NCBI GenBank assembly: GCA_032718475.1
Contig: JAUCBJ010000989.1
Span: 1-64,000 of the forward strand
Source: Nemertoderma westbladi
Taxonomy: Eukaryota; Xenacoelomorpha; Nemertodermatida; Nemertodermatidae
DNA: 64,000 bases
Direction of reading: 5' to 3'
How positions within the stretch are numbered: position 1 is the first letter of the stretch; each line of letters starts with the position of its first letter. Position numbers and translations under genes: made by a program. This document shows, piece after piece, positions 39,496 through 50,031 of this stretch. Below the pieces are notes generated by a model that made no database searches, had not been told where the DNA came from, and worked only from the letters and a program-made list of their open reading frames with translations.

Positions 39496-41735
39496 TGTAA
39501 GGTCCAGTAGTATACCGCTTACCAGATCCTAGTAACGATGTACCTTACTATGAGACTCTAGTAATGTATACGGGCTCGTACAGTATCTGACAACAAATCC
39601 CAGTCCAGGATATCTAAACAAACAGATACAATACACAAACGACTACTGGCGAGGAACAGAGCCTAGTATCTATTCTATGTACGTGAGCGGGTCTAATGCC
39701 TACGTACTAGACAAAAGGATACCTGTCCTCTAACCGGTGAGGCAGATGTACAGTTACAGTAACAGACCAAACTCACGGGAAAACAATCCCCGCGCAGCGA
39801 ATCCTAACTATCACTGACAGTCCTAAATACAGTAACTTGCAGCAGTGTGATTTATATGGTTTATATTCGAGCTAGTGGGTTAACAGACCTAGCGTAACAA
39901 CACTGATTCTGTCCATAAATCAGTCGAAAAGGGGTCGTGCCTAAATGTAACAATAACTGATCCCCCTGTACGAAATCAGTCTAAAGGGTCAGGCCTAAAT
40001 GTAACAATACTGCTGAACAGGAACCAACAGTTTAATAACGAAAATGAAATACTCTCTCTTGCTGCAACTAAATATCAGATCCTAATTTTACAAATATAGA
40101 TAGATTCTGCCTAAAGTAATGTATAGTGTGCTATAGCTAGTAGGACTCTAAGGGCGAATATGTTTTAGGGCGTGTGTGTGTGGGTGTGTTACAAATAAAA
40201 CAATTTCATGTATCTCCTTTTCACTAGGTTTTAGTGATTTTCTGACCGAAATGATACCGTGCGCTAGCTACTAAAATAAACTAGTCGCGTTTTGTAGAAC
40301 TTTATACTCACAAATGACGTCAAAGCTCTCTCCTTCCTATCCACAACTCAATGGGCAACCACGGTGTTAGTAACTACACCCGTGATCGGCACTAATACCA
40401 GATTCTGGTTGTAAGATAAGAAATAGGGGTTAATCGCTACCGTACGTTAGCTGATCTGGTATACTAATTTAATTCTAGAACTTTGTTGCTGCGGTAGTTA
40501 GCAGCAATACCTATCAGTACGTGGCAAGGCGCGGTAGGATATTAATAAAACCTCCCTAGGCCAAGCAGTGTGCCGGTAGCAGAAATACTCCTTGCCTGAT
40601 CAAATAACTAACTCCAGACAGGGGGGGGGGGGGGGGGGGGTACTAATGTACGTTCTACAAAGCGAACCGGTACCAAACAGTCAGTACTAACAAATCACTA
40701 AATTATGGAACGTATGCTGTCCGTACCTAATATGTACTTGCGTACTGACGAACTGCAATAGCTCGCACCTGTAGGAAGTACAGGTTAACCCAGGGGTTCG
40801 TAGTACATAACAAAGGGGGGGGGGGGGGGGGTCCTGTCTAAATATAACTATTTGATCCTAAATTTGCGGCGTCCAGTACGGCGTCATGCTTACCCTGATC
40901 TATAGGTCTTACGGCGGGCAAGGGCATCGAACAAAGTCTTACCTTTCTCACAAAGCGGGCGCTGCATGGCAAGTCGGAGCATTTCGAAGGGCAAAGGGGG
41001 TGCGCGGTCAATCCAATGTGGGCGCTAGCGTGTTGTGGACATCTTTCCCCTGCGTTGCTGACGGCCTAACGGTCTAGGCTGCCATCTTCCCGATGTTTGG
41101 CTGTCCCAAAGTTGGACCAAAAGAAAACATGTTCAGGAATTTGCAGTATATTTACAGTTTTAACAAAGAATTTATCAAACAGATTAACAAAGTTTCAACA
41201 AGAAACCAAATAAAGATCTAAGAAGTGAAGGTGATAAGAAGAAGGGGGGGGGGGGGGGTGATAAGAAGAAGGGGGTAAGAAGAAGGGTGATAAGAAGAAG
41301 GGGGGGGGGGGGGGGGGGGAAGAAGGGGAGATAACCGAAGGCAAACCGGCCTTTTATACTAAATTAAATTAAGTTAAAGGAATTAAGTTAAAGTTTTATA
41401 CTAAATATCGCACATGGAAACCAAACAGAATTTTCCACAGCTTCACATTTGAGCAATAAAGTGCTTTATGCCCTATGATTGGCCCAGCTCATCATTCAAC
41501 GCAATCCGGCCCTTACACTAATCTGGGACACGGAATCCTAACAGTCCTAACACTAATGTAACCAACGCCTTAACCATCTGACCACTACGCCATGAGAGTA
41601 TCTAGGGGTTTTATGTGTACAATATGAATAGGCAATATTACATTACTATAACTTACTCAAAATGCGTCGGATTTTCGAAAGTTTTTATGTTAAAGTTAAA
41701 CTACAAATGCTATCTTATAGTGAAATAATTCATCA
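39496..41735 (-). mobile_element. 5' LTR of element B
   Basis: 2,240 bp. Ends correspond base for base to the 3' LTR. It carries plus-strand poly-G runs at 40,621-40,640, 40,815-40,831, 41,244-41,258 and 41,300-41,319. Followed on the right by the target duplication ATAAT and the rest of repeat X copy 1. It would contain the element's promoter; no TATA box can be assigned with confidence. Confidence 0.92.
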
Positions 41736-41968
41736 ATAATAATAACTAGGGATGCGATCAATATGTGAAGCCAGGTGGTTTATATAATAATTTAGTCAAC
41801 ACAGTACTCGTCTTCATTATATGCCTCGTTGCGCTCTTCGCTTGTCCTGTTTTGTCATAAAATATTTTTCCTAAACGCAGACTGACGATCTTTATACAGT
41901 TATAACTATGCGAAGTTTCGAAACTGTGCGAGTAACTGTTGATACATCTATGTGGAGATGTGTGATAC
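41736..41968. repeat. Repeat X copy 1, right portion
   Basis: Continues the X text interrupted at 17,604 (ATAATAATAACTAGGG, then GATGCGATCAATATGTGAAG) and matches 42,346-42,600 and 47,847-48,080. It stops at GTGTGATAC, where X copy 2 begins. Confidence 0.9.
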
Positions 41969-43530
41969 ACGTTCGTGGGGCCTTCGCGCAGCACGAGGCC
42001 CAGTTATTAGATACAAATTAAAATTGAGCGACTGTATCACAAAATCAGGTTTTGAGAAATTTACCCACACCACCAATCAATCAAAGAAAGGGGGACAGTA
42101 CGTGTTCACCCCTTTTAATCTCCCCCCCCCCCCCCCCACCCTTCCCAACCACCAATACATAACCGCGACATCTACCACCCACGGAAGGGTAGCACGAACT
42201 TATTTCCAATCGCACGTTAAATATGCAAAGCCAGGTGGTTTATAGGAATATAATAAACGCAGTACTCGTTTTCATTATAAGCCTCTTTGCGTTCGTCCTG
42301 TTTTGTATTTAAATATATTTCTTAAACGCAGGCTAGGACGATCTTTATAATAATAATAACTAGGGATGCGATCAATATGTGAAGCCAGGTGGTTTATATA
42401 ATAATTTAGTCAACGCAGTACTCGTCTTCATTATATGCCTCGTTGCGCTCGTCGCTTGTCCTGTTTTGTCATAAAATATTTTTCCTAAACGCAGACTGAC
42501 GATCTTTATACAGTTATAACTATGCGAAGTTTCGAAACTGTGCGAGTAACTGTTGATACATCTATGTGGAGATGTGTGATATGTGGAGATGTGTGATACA
42601 ACGCCAACGCATCTTATGCCGATGTAGTAATATGGGTATTGAAATAATATTAAATCAATGTACACTCTTAAAGCTGCAGCGAAAAAATGTAGCTAATTTC
42701 CTAGGTTACATATAAAATAATAATATTATTTTTAAGAACATTAATTTTACTACTTTGCAAAAATTCAATTAAAAAATAACCAGACATATACATTGTGGAA
42801 TAAACTATTTCAGAAGCCTACAACAGCCATGCCATGGATGGTATTTATGTTATTATATCTGTCATTTACCTGAGATAGCAATACAACACTTATAGTAGAG
42901 TCAATAGGAATTGGAATACAGGAAGGATGTTGGGATGTTGGATTTAAAGAATGCTGTCTGGGCTGGAATAGCAATACTGGTTGCCTATTACAATTCCTCT
43001 CTGGTTAGTCTACAGCCACAACTCCCACCGCTAGCTAGCTCCACACCAGCAGAGACTTGACCAATAATGGGAAGGATTAAATTTGTACTCAATAATTGTG
43101 CTGTTTAATTACGTTTAGATCAATTAAAGACACATTTATTAAAGCAAATCACTTGAACTAATTAAAAACTATAATAGAATGGCGTATGTGGATTACATCT
43201 GTATAATTTTTAAGTATAATTATTTAAATCTTATACTGTAAAACAATTAATTTCCTTTAAAAGGCAGGTTGAAAATGGTGTTTTCACCGTAATCAACTTA
43301 ATTAACTAATTAACTGCTATTATCTTAGCTTCTCGAAGGCCACACGGAAATTCTACTTGGAAAATTTCTAAACTTTTGCCAAACAACATGTGTACCAAGT
43401 TTGGATAGATTTCATCAAAGATTGGCCGAGTTATTAACGTTTAAAATTGAACACGACAGAACGACAGAACGACAGGTTGATTAATGGTACCACTACGCTA
43501 AGGCTCACTCACTTCGTGGCTCGCCCCACA
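41969..43530. repeat. Repeat X copy 2, near full length
   Basis: Starts ACGTTCGTGGGGCCTTCGCG and ends ACTTCGTGGCTCGCCCCACA. The two ends share GTGGGGC in opposite orientation, a weak terminal inverted repeat. It contains a poly-C run (42,122-42,137), two diverged subunits built on AAGCCAGGTGGTTTATA (from about 42,230 and 42,380), and AACGACAG units near the end. No protein frame of note. Probably a non-autonomous transposon of unknown family. Confidence 0.8.
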
Positions 43531-43631
43531 GTGCTGGAGTGCAGGGAGTATGAGTAAGGGCAGTTCACGTGGAACATGGTACGTTATCTACTGTATACTG
43601 TCGCACTCATTGGCATAACACCTACTAACCT

Positions 43632-43815
43632 ACTTTCTCATCCTAATTCTCATCCCCTTTCTCATCCTAATTCTCATCCTCTTTCTCATCCTAATTCTCA
43701 TCCCCTTTCTCATCCTAATTCTCATCCCCTTTCTCATCCTAATTCTCATCCCCTTTCTCATCCTAATTCTCATCCCCTTTCTCATCCTAATTCTCATCCC
43801 CTTTCTCATCCTATT
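43632..43815. repeat. 24-bp minisatellite, about 8 units
   Basis: Units of CTCATCCTAATTCTCATCCC plus CTTT, nearly identical. A 102-codon plus frame (HPNSHPLS repeated) is carried by it. I do not call it a gene because nothing outside the repeat looks coding. Confidence 0.9.
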
Positions 43816-43950
43816 TCCCCTTCCATTACCGATGACTTACTAATGTTAGAATATTTGTGTGATATCATAAAGTTTATTATTTAAAGTCATGAAATACCAA
43901 TATAAATATAAATATTTAATTATATTATATTTTATTGCAATGTAATTAAT

Positions 43951-44313
43951 TTAATTAATAATGTCAGCGTTAAACGCCGTAGTGAAATGATTGCCGAAGG
44001 TAGTTAGAATAGCGTTGCTATTGGCACCGCTGTTGGTGATTAAGTGGACGATGTTACGGAGGTTGGAAGGAAGAATAGGACCGGCGACCTCTAGATGGTA
44101 GACGAACTTGGAGTCGGCGGGATGGAATGCGTTCCTGGAGACCGCCTTCAGTCTAGCAACAGTCCCTCCCTGGAAGGGGGCGTTACTGAGCAACGTAGGG
44201 GACACCCCTTGCCCCGTCCAACGGCCCCATCGTGTCCCCTGTATAGACCTTATCAATGCAAACCTTTGGGTTACCTTTGGGTTATCTGTTTTACCATATG
44301 CAAAGTACTCCAT
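43951..44313 (-). CDS. Possible terminal exon of an unknown gene
   Basis: A minus frame of up to 120 codons in an island of higher GC content than its surroundings. It reads ...GQGVSPTLLSNAPFQGGTVA... and ends FGNHFTTAFNADIIN. An AATAAA lies at 43,931-43,936, 15 bases after the stop, which suits a last exon. Codon choice looks protein-like, especially from about 44,240 to the stop. I do not recognise the family and no upstream exon was found. The first 25 codons may be intron or repeat, since GTACTCCATTTTCTC here recurs near 3,340. Confidence 0.4.
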   Translation of the reverse strand: MEYFAYGKTDNPKVTQRFALIRSIQGTRWGRWTGQGVSPTLLSNAPFQGGTVARLKAVSRNAFHPADSKFVYHLEVAGPILPSNLRNIVHLITNSGANSNAILTTFGNHFTTAFNADIIN

Positions 44314-44359
44314 TTTCTCCCGATTTCCTGATATTCGAGAAAAAAAAGTAACAATTTAA

Positions 44360-45070
44360 GAAGACAATATTTTAATATAAATTTTGAGTATTTCTCACGA
44401 CAATGTAATTCGTATAATTCAACAAATTTATTTTGCAGGGATTGCGAATTGCTGCTTGGTCGATCCCTTTTATATTTACTTAACAGACTAAAAGTGAGAA
44501 TATAAATCGAGGGTCAAGTTCAATAGCGTAGGAAAAATAATGTATGTAGGTGATCTGTAGGACTGCTGGGCCTGGGAGGTGCTGTACATAGCATAATGAC
44601 GTGTATTGAGGACATACAACACATTCATGAACGGTGTTATTCCCAGGTCTACCTACCGTTTGCCTGTACTGCGATGGAGAACGTTAGAAACTTAGACTGC
44701 AAGAATTCAAATGTTCCGATTTTACTAAACTGCATACTGTAGCGGAAAATAATAATGATAGCCCTGTAGAAATCAGACGTTCTACATGCCTTACTAAAAA
44801 TATACCTACAGTAGATATAATACATAAATACCAGTTATTTATTGCTATAGAACTGTGTTTCCAATGTAATTGTGTCTATTCTAGAAACTAATTTGTCCGT
44901 TCATCATTACTTGCTCACAAATAATATACTAGTATCATGTAATTAGAAGCTAATTAATAAACAATTATTTAAAAGTAACAATTAAAACTGAATCTCACTT
45001 AAAAACAATTACCTCTTTCTACAGTAGCATAACTTATCATCCCAGTAGTTTATTTAAACATATTTAAGTA
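44360..45070. other. Intergenic region left of the F-box gene
   Basis: AT-rich; no gene or repeat family recognised. It should contain the promoter of the F-box gene. A CCGGAAGT motif (ETS-type) lies at 45,071-45,078, 7 bases before the start codon. Confidence 0.5.
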
Positions 45071-45085
45071 CCGGAAGTTATTCTC

Positions 45086-46540
45086 ATGATGGGAGATCAA
45101 CATGGCCCTTCCAGAAAACAGTCTTCACTGAAGCGACATCTCCCTTGTGCATCAGATAGTGAGAGCGACAACGGCTTAGGACATAAACGTTATATCCCCG
45201 GTGGTGATAGCGAAGATGAAGTCATTGAGATCTCCAAAGAACTGCCAGATAACGAAGGTTCAACATCAACCCGATACCCTGATTGGGCAGCACTTCCACA
45301 CGAACTTATTTCTAATTTGTTCAGCTATTTACCAGAATGCGATCGGTTGTCAGCCGGCGGAACTTGTCTCAAATGGAATGAGGCCCAGAAAGATGCGGGG
45401 CTTTGGAGAACGGGAGATATTGCCATCAGTGGAGAACGGCATCACGATAAGAAAGAGATTGAAGTATTTAGACAATACGGAGTTCATATGGAAAAAGTTG
45501 CAATCCGTTGCTATGGGAGGCTAAGCAATAGACAACAGATGTTATGGCACCTCAGCCAATCAGTGGATCATCTTAAGGTATCCCAGCTAAAACAATTCCG
45601 TCTATGGATGGCTTCCCTCGGTATCTATGACACAAAAATATCGCAGCATTTAAATGAATTCTTCCGGTCACAGAAAGAGTTAGAAGACGTGACACTAAGA
45701 GATTTGCAAGTAAAGCCTTTAATTGACGGTGTTCGATTAATAGAAAGTTTGGTGAGACACAACCGCGGATCTTTAAGGAAGATCATAATCGATGAATTAA
45801 TTCATCCATCTGCCGCATCTACTGCGAGGCCCATATCATCTGCTATGGGACCGCTCACTTCATTGAAGGCGTTGACGAACCTGAATATCAATTATAACTA
45901 CTTGAATCCAGATATATTAGAAAGAATTCTGACTAACAGTCCCCATCTAATATTATTGGTACTCCGCCTAGATCTGACTAGATCTGATAATGTTTTACCT
46001 GTTGCTGATAATAACAACAGCCCGTGGAGAAAAGCCAACCCCGAGCTCTCGGTTCATATGCTGTTCTACTTCGAGACAGTTGACGTTCATTCGCTGATTC
46101 GCTTGATAAAAGGACGACCTCCTCTGACGAAGTTCGAATTAGTTTCAGCTTGGATGGAAACAGGCGACGGCTTATCTATCCTATTCCGCTATCTAGGTGA
46201 TCACATGGACCAATGTCTGAAAGAGTTGGTAATGGAGTGCGGGCAGGATGAAGAAATACGTGTTGACTTCGTTTCGATGGTAAGAGATTGTAAGAAGCTA
46301 GAGAGCATCACAATTACGATGACTCTCAAAATTGAAGTTGTAACTGATATCTGTGAGCTGAAGTTCCAGCAAGAAATTATTCCAGAATTCAAGAAGTGTC
46401 ACATCGCCTTCGCGGGTGTGGATAATGGGGTTGAATTGAGTATCCTGAACCGTCAATGGAATGATAAGATAAAAGCTAGCGGAGTTGATTTCCGTTTCAA
46501 TAAGTTCGGAGATCCTATGGAGATGGTCACTGTCGGTTAA
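45086..46540 (+). CDS. F-box protein, FBXO39-like, intronless
   Basis: 484 residues; two ATGs in a row open the frame. Residues 1-60 are polar with acidic Ser-rich patches (SDSESDN, GGDSEDEV). Residues about 64-110 are an F-box (WAALPHELISNLFSYLPECD, then CLKWNEA and LW), which binds SKP1 in SCF ubiquitin ligases. The remainder has irregular leucine-rich repeats: LTNLNINYNYLNPDILERIL, VHMLFYFETVDVHSLIRLI and LFRYLGDHMDQCLKELVMEC. The order of F-box, LNxNYNxL block and 'FFFE' block resembles vertebrate FBXO39. It would recruit an unknown substrate. Intact frame; no introns in the coding part. Exact orthology is uncertain because FBXO33 and other F-box/LRR proteins share the layout. Confidence 0.85.
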   Translation: MMGDQHGPSRKQSSLKRHLPCASDSESDNGLGHKRYIPGGDSEDEVIEISKELPDNEGSTSTRYPDWAALPHELISNLFSYLPECDRLSAGGTCLKWNEAQKDAGLWRTGDIAISGERHHDKKEIEVFRQYGVHMEKVAIRCYGRLSNRQQMLWHLSQSVDHLKVSQLKQFRLWMASLGIYDTKISQHLNEFFRSQKELEDVTLRDLQVKPLIDGVRLIESLVRHNRGSLRKIIIDELIHPSAASTARPISSAMGPLTSLKALTNLNINYNYLNPDILERILTNSPHLILLVLRLDLTRSDNVLPVADNNNSPWRKANPELSVHMLFYFETVDVHSLIRLIKGRPPLTKFELVSAWMETGDGLSILFRYLGDHMDQCLKELVMECGQDEEIRVDFVSMVRDCKKLESITITMTLKIEVVTDICELKFQQEIIPEFKKCHIAFAGVDNGVELSILNRQWNDKIKASGVDFRFNKFGDPMEMVTVG

Positions 46541-46855
46541 TTAGAAGATACTGGAGCTGAATGTCTTGGATGGTTAAATACAAGACGCTCACTAATTCAC
46601 GCTCGCCGATTAGCTAATAATTATTAATCGTGTTTATATATTGTATATTCTTACATTATTGGTAACAAGTAACTAAAAATAGAGTCCTGCAATATGTTAT
46701 ATATTTATATATATATTTGATACAGCACAACCCCCCCCCCCCCTCCCCACACATCACACTGTTATTTTCTTCTGATTGTGCTTGGCAATTATATTAAGAT
46801 GACCTTGATGAAAGTTACTCGTTTACAAAACTTTGGGGTTCTAAAAACTGCTTAA
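46541..46855. other. 3' flank of the F-box gene
   Basis: Contains a poly-C run (about 46,731-46,743). No clear AATAAA was found in the first 200 bases after the stop. Confidence 0.5.
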
Positions 46856-47365
46856 ATTAATAAGGTAACTATTTCATAGCATGAATCATTTTTTTTAATG
46901 TTTGTATTAATTATGTACACTTGTACTGTACAGTCGGTCTACATTATTAGCATCAACTTTATAATGGAGAGCTTGACCTTCCTACTTGAATAATTCATAA
47001 GAAAATTTGTTGATTCTTTAATCCTATTAATAAGGTAACTATTTCATAGCATGAATCATTTTTTTTAATGTTTGTATTAATTATGTACACTTGTACTGTA
47101 CAGTCGGTCTATATTATTAGCATCAACTTTATAATGGAGAGCTTGACCTTCCTACTTGAATAATTCATAAGAAAATTTGTTGATTCTTTAATCCTATTAA
47201 TAAGGTAACTATTTCATAGCATGAATCATTTTTTTTAATGTTTGTATTAATTATGTACACTTGTACTGTACAGTCGGTCTATATTATTAGCATCAACTTT
47301 ATAATGGAGAGCTTGACCTTCCTACTTGAATAATTCATAAGAAAATTTGTTGATTCTTTAATCCT
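46856..47365. repeat. Triplicated 170-bp tandem repeat
   Basis: Three head-to-tail units with TAAGGTAACTATTTCATAGC at 46,861, 47,031 and 47,201 (exact 170-bp period). Units are nearly identical (one C/T change at CTACATTA versus CTATATTA). No coding content. Confidence 0.95.
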
Positions 47366-47471
47366 AAGGCATCTCAAATTGGGATGTACCACTAAAGTTA
47401 GAGGCGGAGTAGCGTTACTATTAACTTCTAGTGCGACTTGGTGTTGTTTCAATACTCGCAGGGCAAGGGAA

Positions 47472-49057
47472 CACGTTCGTGGGGCCTTCGCGCAGCACGA
47501 GGCCCAGTTATTAGATACAAATTAAAATTGAGCGACTGTATCACAAAATCAGGTTTTGAGAAATTTACCCACACCACCAATCAATCAAAGAGGGGGACAG
47601 ACAGTACGTGTTCACCCCTTTTAATCCCCCCCCCCCCCCACCCTTCTCAACCACCAATACATAACCGCGACTTCTACCACCCACGGAAGGGTAGCACGAA
47701 CTTATTTCCAATCGCACGTTAAATATGCAAAGCCAGGTGGTTTATAGGAATATAATAAACGCAGTACTCGTTTTCATCATAAGCCTCTTTGCGTTCGTCC
47801 TGTTTTGTATTTAAATATATTTCTTAAACGCAGGCTAGGACGATCTTTATAATAATAATAACTAGGGATGCGATCAATATGTGAAGCCAGGTGGTTTATA
47901 TAATAATTTAGTCAACGCAGTACTCGTCTTCATTATATGCCTCGTCGCTTGTCCTGTTTTGTCATAAAATATTTTTCCTAAACGCAGACTGACGATCTTT
48001 ATACAGTTATAACTATGCGAAGTTTCGAAACTGTGTGAGTAACTGTTGATACATCTATGTGGAGATGTGTGATATGTGGAGATGTGTGATACAACGCCAA
48101 CGCATCTTATGCCGATGTAGTAATATGGGTATTGAAATAATATTATTAAATGAATGTACACTCTTAAAGCTGCAGCGAAAAAATGTAGCTAATTTCCTAG
48201 GTTACATATAAAATAATAATATTATTTTTAAGAACATTAATTTTACTACTTTGCAAAAATTCAATTAAAAAATAACCAGACATATACATTGTGGAATAAA
48301 CTATTTCAGAAGCCTACAACAGCCATGCCATGGATTGTATTTATGTTATTATTTATTATCTGTAATTTAACTGAGATAGCAATAGTAGTAGTAGTCGAAC
48401 GGTTATGCGGCCCGTCCAGCCTATAATAAACACAATTCAGTGATTGGGCTGGAATAGCAATGCTGGTTGCCTATTACAATTCCTCTCTGGTTAGTCTACA
48501 GCCACAACTCCCAGCAGCTAGCTCCACACCAGCAGAGACTTGACCATTAATGGGAAGGATTAAATTTGTACTCAATAATTGTGCGGTTTAATTACGTTTA
48601 GATCAATTAAAGACACATTTATTAAAGCAAATCACTTGAACTAATTAATTAAAAACTATAATAGAATGGCGTATGGGGATTATATCTGTATAATTTTTAA
48701 GTATAATTATTTAAATCTTATACTGTGAAACAATTAATTTCCTTTAAAAGGCAGGTTGAAAATGGTGTTTTCACCGCAATCAACTTAATTAACTAATTAA
48801 CTGCTATTATCTTAGCTTCTCGAAGGCCACACGGAAATTCTACTTGGAAAATTTCTAAACTTTTGCCAAACAACATGTGTACCCACTTTGGATAGATTTC
48901 ATCAAAGATTGGCCGAGTTATTAACGTTTAAAATTGAACACGACAGAACGACAGAACGACAGAACGACAGAACGACAGAACGACAGAACGACAGAACGAC
49001 AGGTTGATTAATGGTACCACTACGCTAAGGCTCACTCACTTCGTGGCTCGCCCCACA
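47472..49057. repeat. Repeat X copy 3, near full length
   Basis: Collinear with copy 2 across its length and closely similar. It differs mainly in an expansion of AACGACAG (about seven units at 48,946-49,002 against three in copy 2), small deletions, and a short private insert near 48,376-48,430. It holds the unoccupied version of the element B target site near 47,842. Confidence 0.85.
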
Positions 49058-49079
49058 ATAATGAATAAACGTGCGTAGA

Positions 49080-50031
49080 AGTTATTCCAAAAACGGATGC
49101 GGTATTAGCGCAAATTAGTTACACAGGTGAAATGATGTTTGTAGATCAGAATGGTTGTTGGTCGGTTGGAGGATATAACGAAGGAACCAACAAGGTATCC
49201 ATGTCTGTAGGATGTTACAGCAAGAATAACGTTCTCCATGAGTTATCCCATTTACTAGGGATGGCACACGAATATCAACGAATGGATCGCGAACGATTTA
49301 TGTACATGGAACACAACGGGGTGGTATTCAGCTACGGTTTGATAACTCCAATAGAAAAGAGTGGAAACAACTTCAATCTGCCTTTCGATTTCTATTCTGT
49401 TGTTTCTAAAGCGTTTTTACCCAAAGTCCCCATGGATGCGGACCCAAGTAATATAAAGTCAGACGGAAGAATAAAATTAACGAAACCCGGTTTATCTTTT
49501 TACGACGCTAAGGAGATCAATCTCATGTACAGTTGCGCATTGCATTGCAATTTTGATGCGGTGGTCTGCGACCGACCAGGTTACATAGATAATAATTGCG
49601 AGTTTGTTTGTCCAGAAGGAGCTGATTGCGGAAGGACATGTCCACGATCCGAGCAAACCGGATGTCTGGAGCCGGGATTTGTAGACACCCAATGCCAATG
49701 CTACTGCCCCCCAGGTTATCCGCCATGTGAACGAGATTGCGATGTGCAAAGTGTTCACTGCCGTTTCCCTGGTTACATCGGAGAAGACTGCCAATGTGTT
49801 TGTCCAGAGGATAACCCTGACTGCGGGACCTACTGCGATTACGCGAACATCCACTGAGAAGAACCATCGTATATCGATAAGAATTGAAATTGTGTCTGTC
49901 CAGAAGATAATTCAGAATGTCAAACAGCTGAACGACAGGGAGGAAACCAGTGTTTACCTGGTGAGTTCCAATGTGATAATGGCCATTGTATTCCACAGGG
50001 AGATAAATGTAATAAAGAAAACAATTGTGGT
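49080..50031 (+). pseudogene. Astacin-type metalloprotease remnant with Cys-rich and LDLa repeats
   Basis: Reads VIPKTDAVLAQISYTGEMMF, GCWSVGGYNEGTNKVSMSVGC, then the zinc motif HELSHLLGMAHEYQRMDR (HExxHxxGxxHE kept). The Met-turn, normally SxMHY, reads SVVSK, so the turn methionine and zinc-binding tyrosine are gone. After the protease come repeats of PGYID..C.CVCPE type, a TGA at 49,855, another stop, then an LDL-receptor class A motif (CLPGEFQCDNGHCIPQGDKC). The frame is cut at 50,031 by the end of element A'. No signal peptide or propeptide exons were found; the start at 49,080 follows an AG that could be a splice acceptor or a repeat boundary. Confidence 0.85.

Larger units (their letters stand above)
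17605..41735 (-). mobile_element. Element B: BEL/Pao LTR retrotransposon with element C nested inside
   Basis: Two long terminal repeats (17,605-19,835 and 39,496-41,735) flank Gag, protease, reverse transcriptase, RNase H and integrase on the minus strand. Read on that strand the LTR begins TGATGAATTATTTC and ends GGACCTTACA, the usual TG...CA. The 5 bp ATAAT occur directly outside both ends. Repeat X copies at about 42,341 and 47,842 hold the uninterrupted sequence CTTTATAATAATAATAAC, which equals left flank plus one ATAAT plus right flank. This fixes both ends to the base. About 9.2 kb of the interior is the Ty3/Gypsy insertion C. In-frame stops and frameshifts make the copy non-autonomous. 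Confidence 0.93.

Noticed and set aside
43576-43884. 102-codon protein with HPNSHPLS repeats
   Set aside because: Only the minisatellite translated; no coding sequence outside it.
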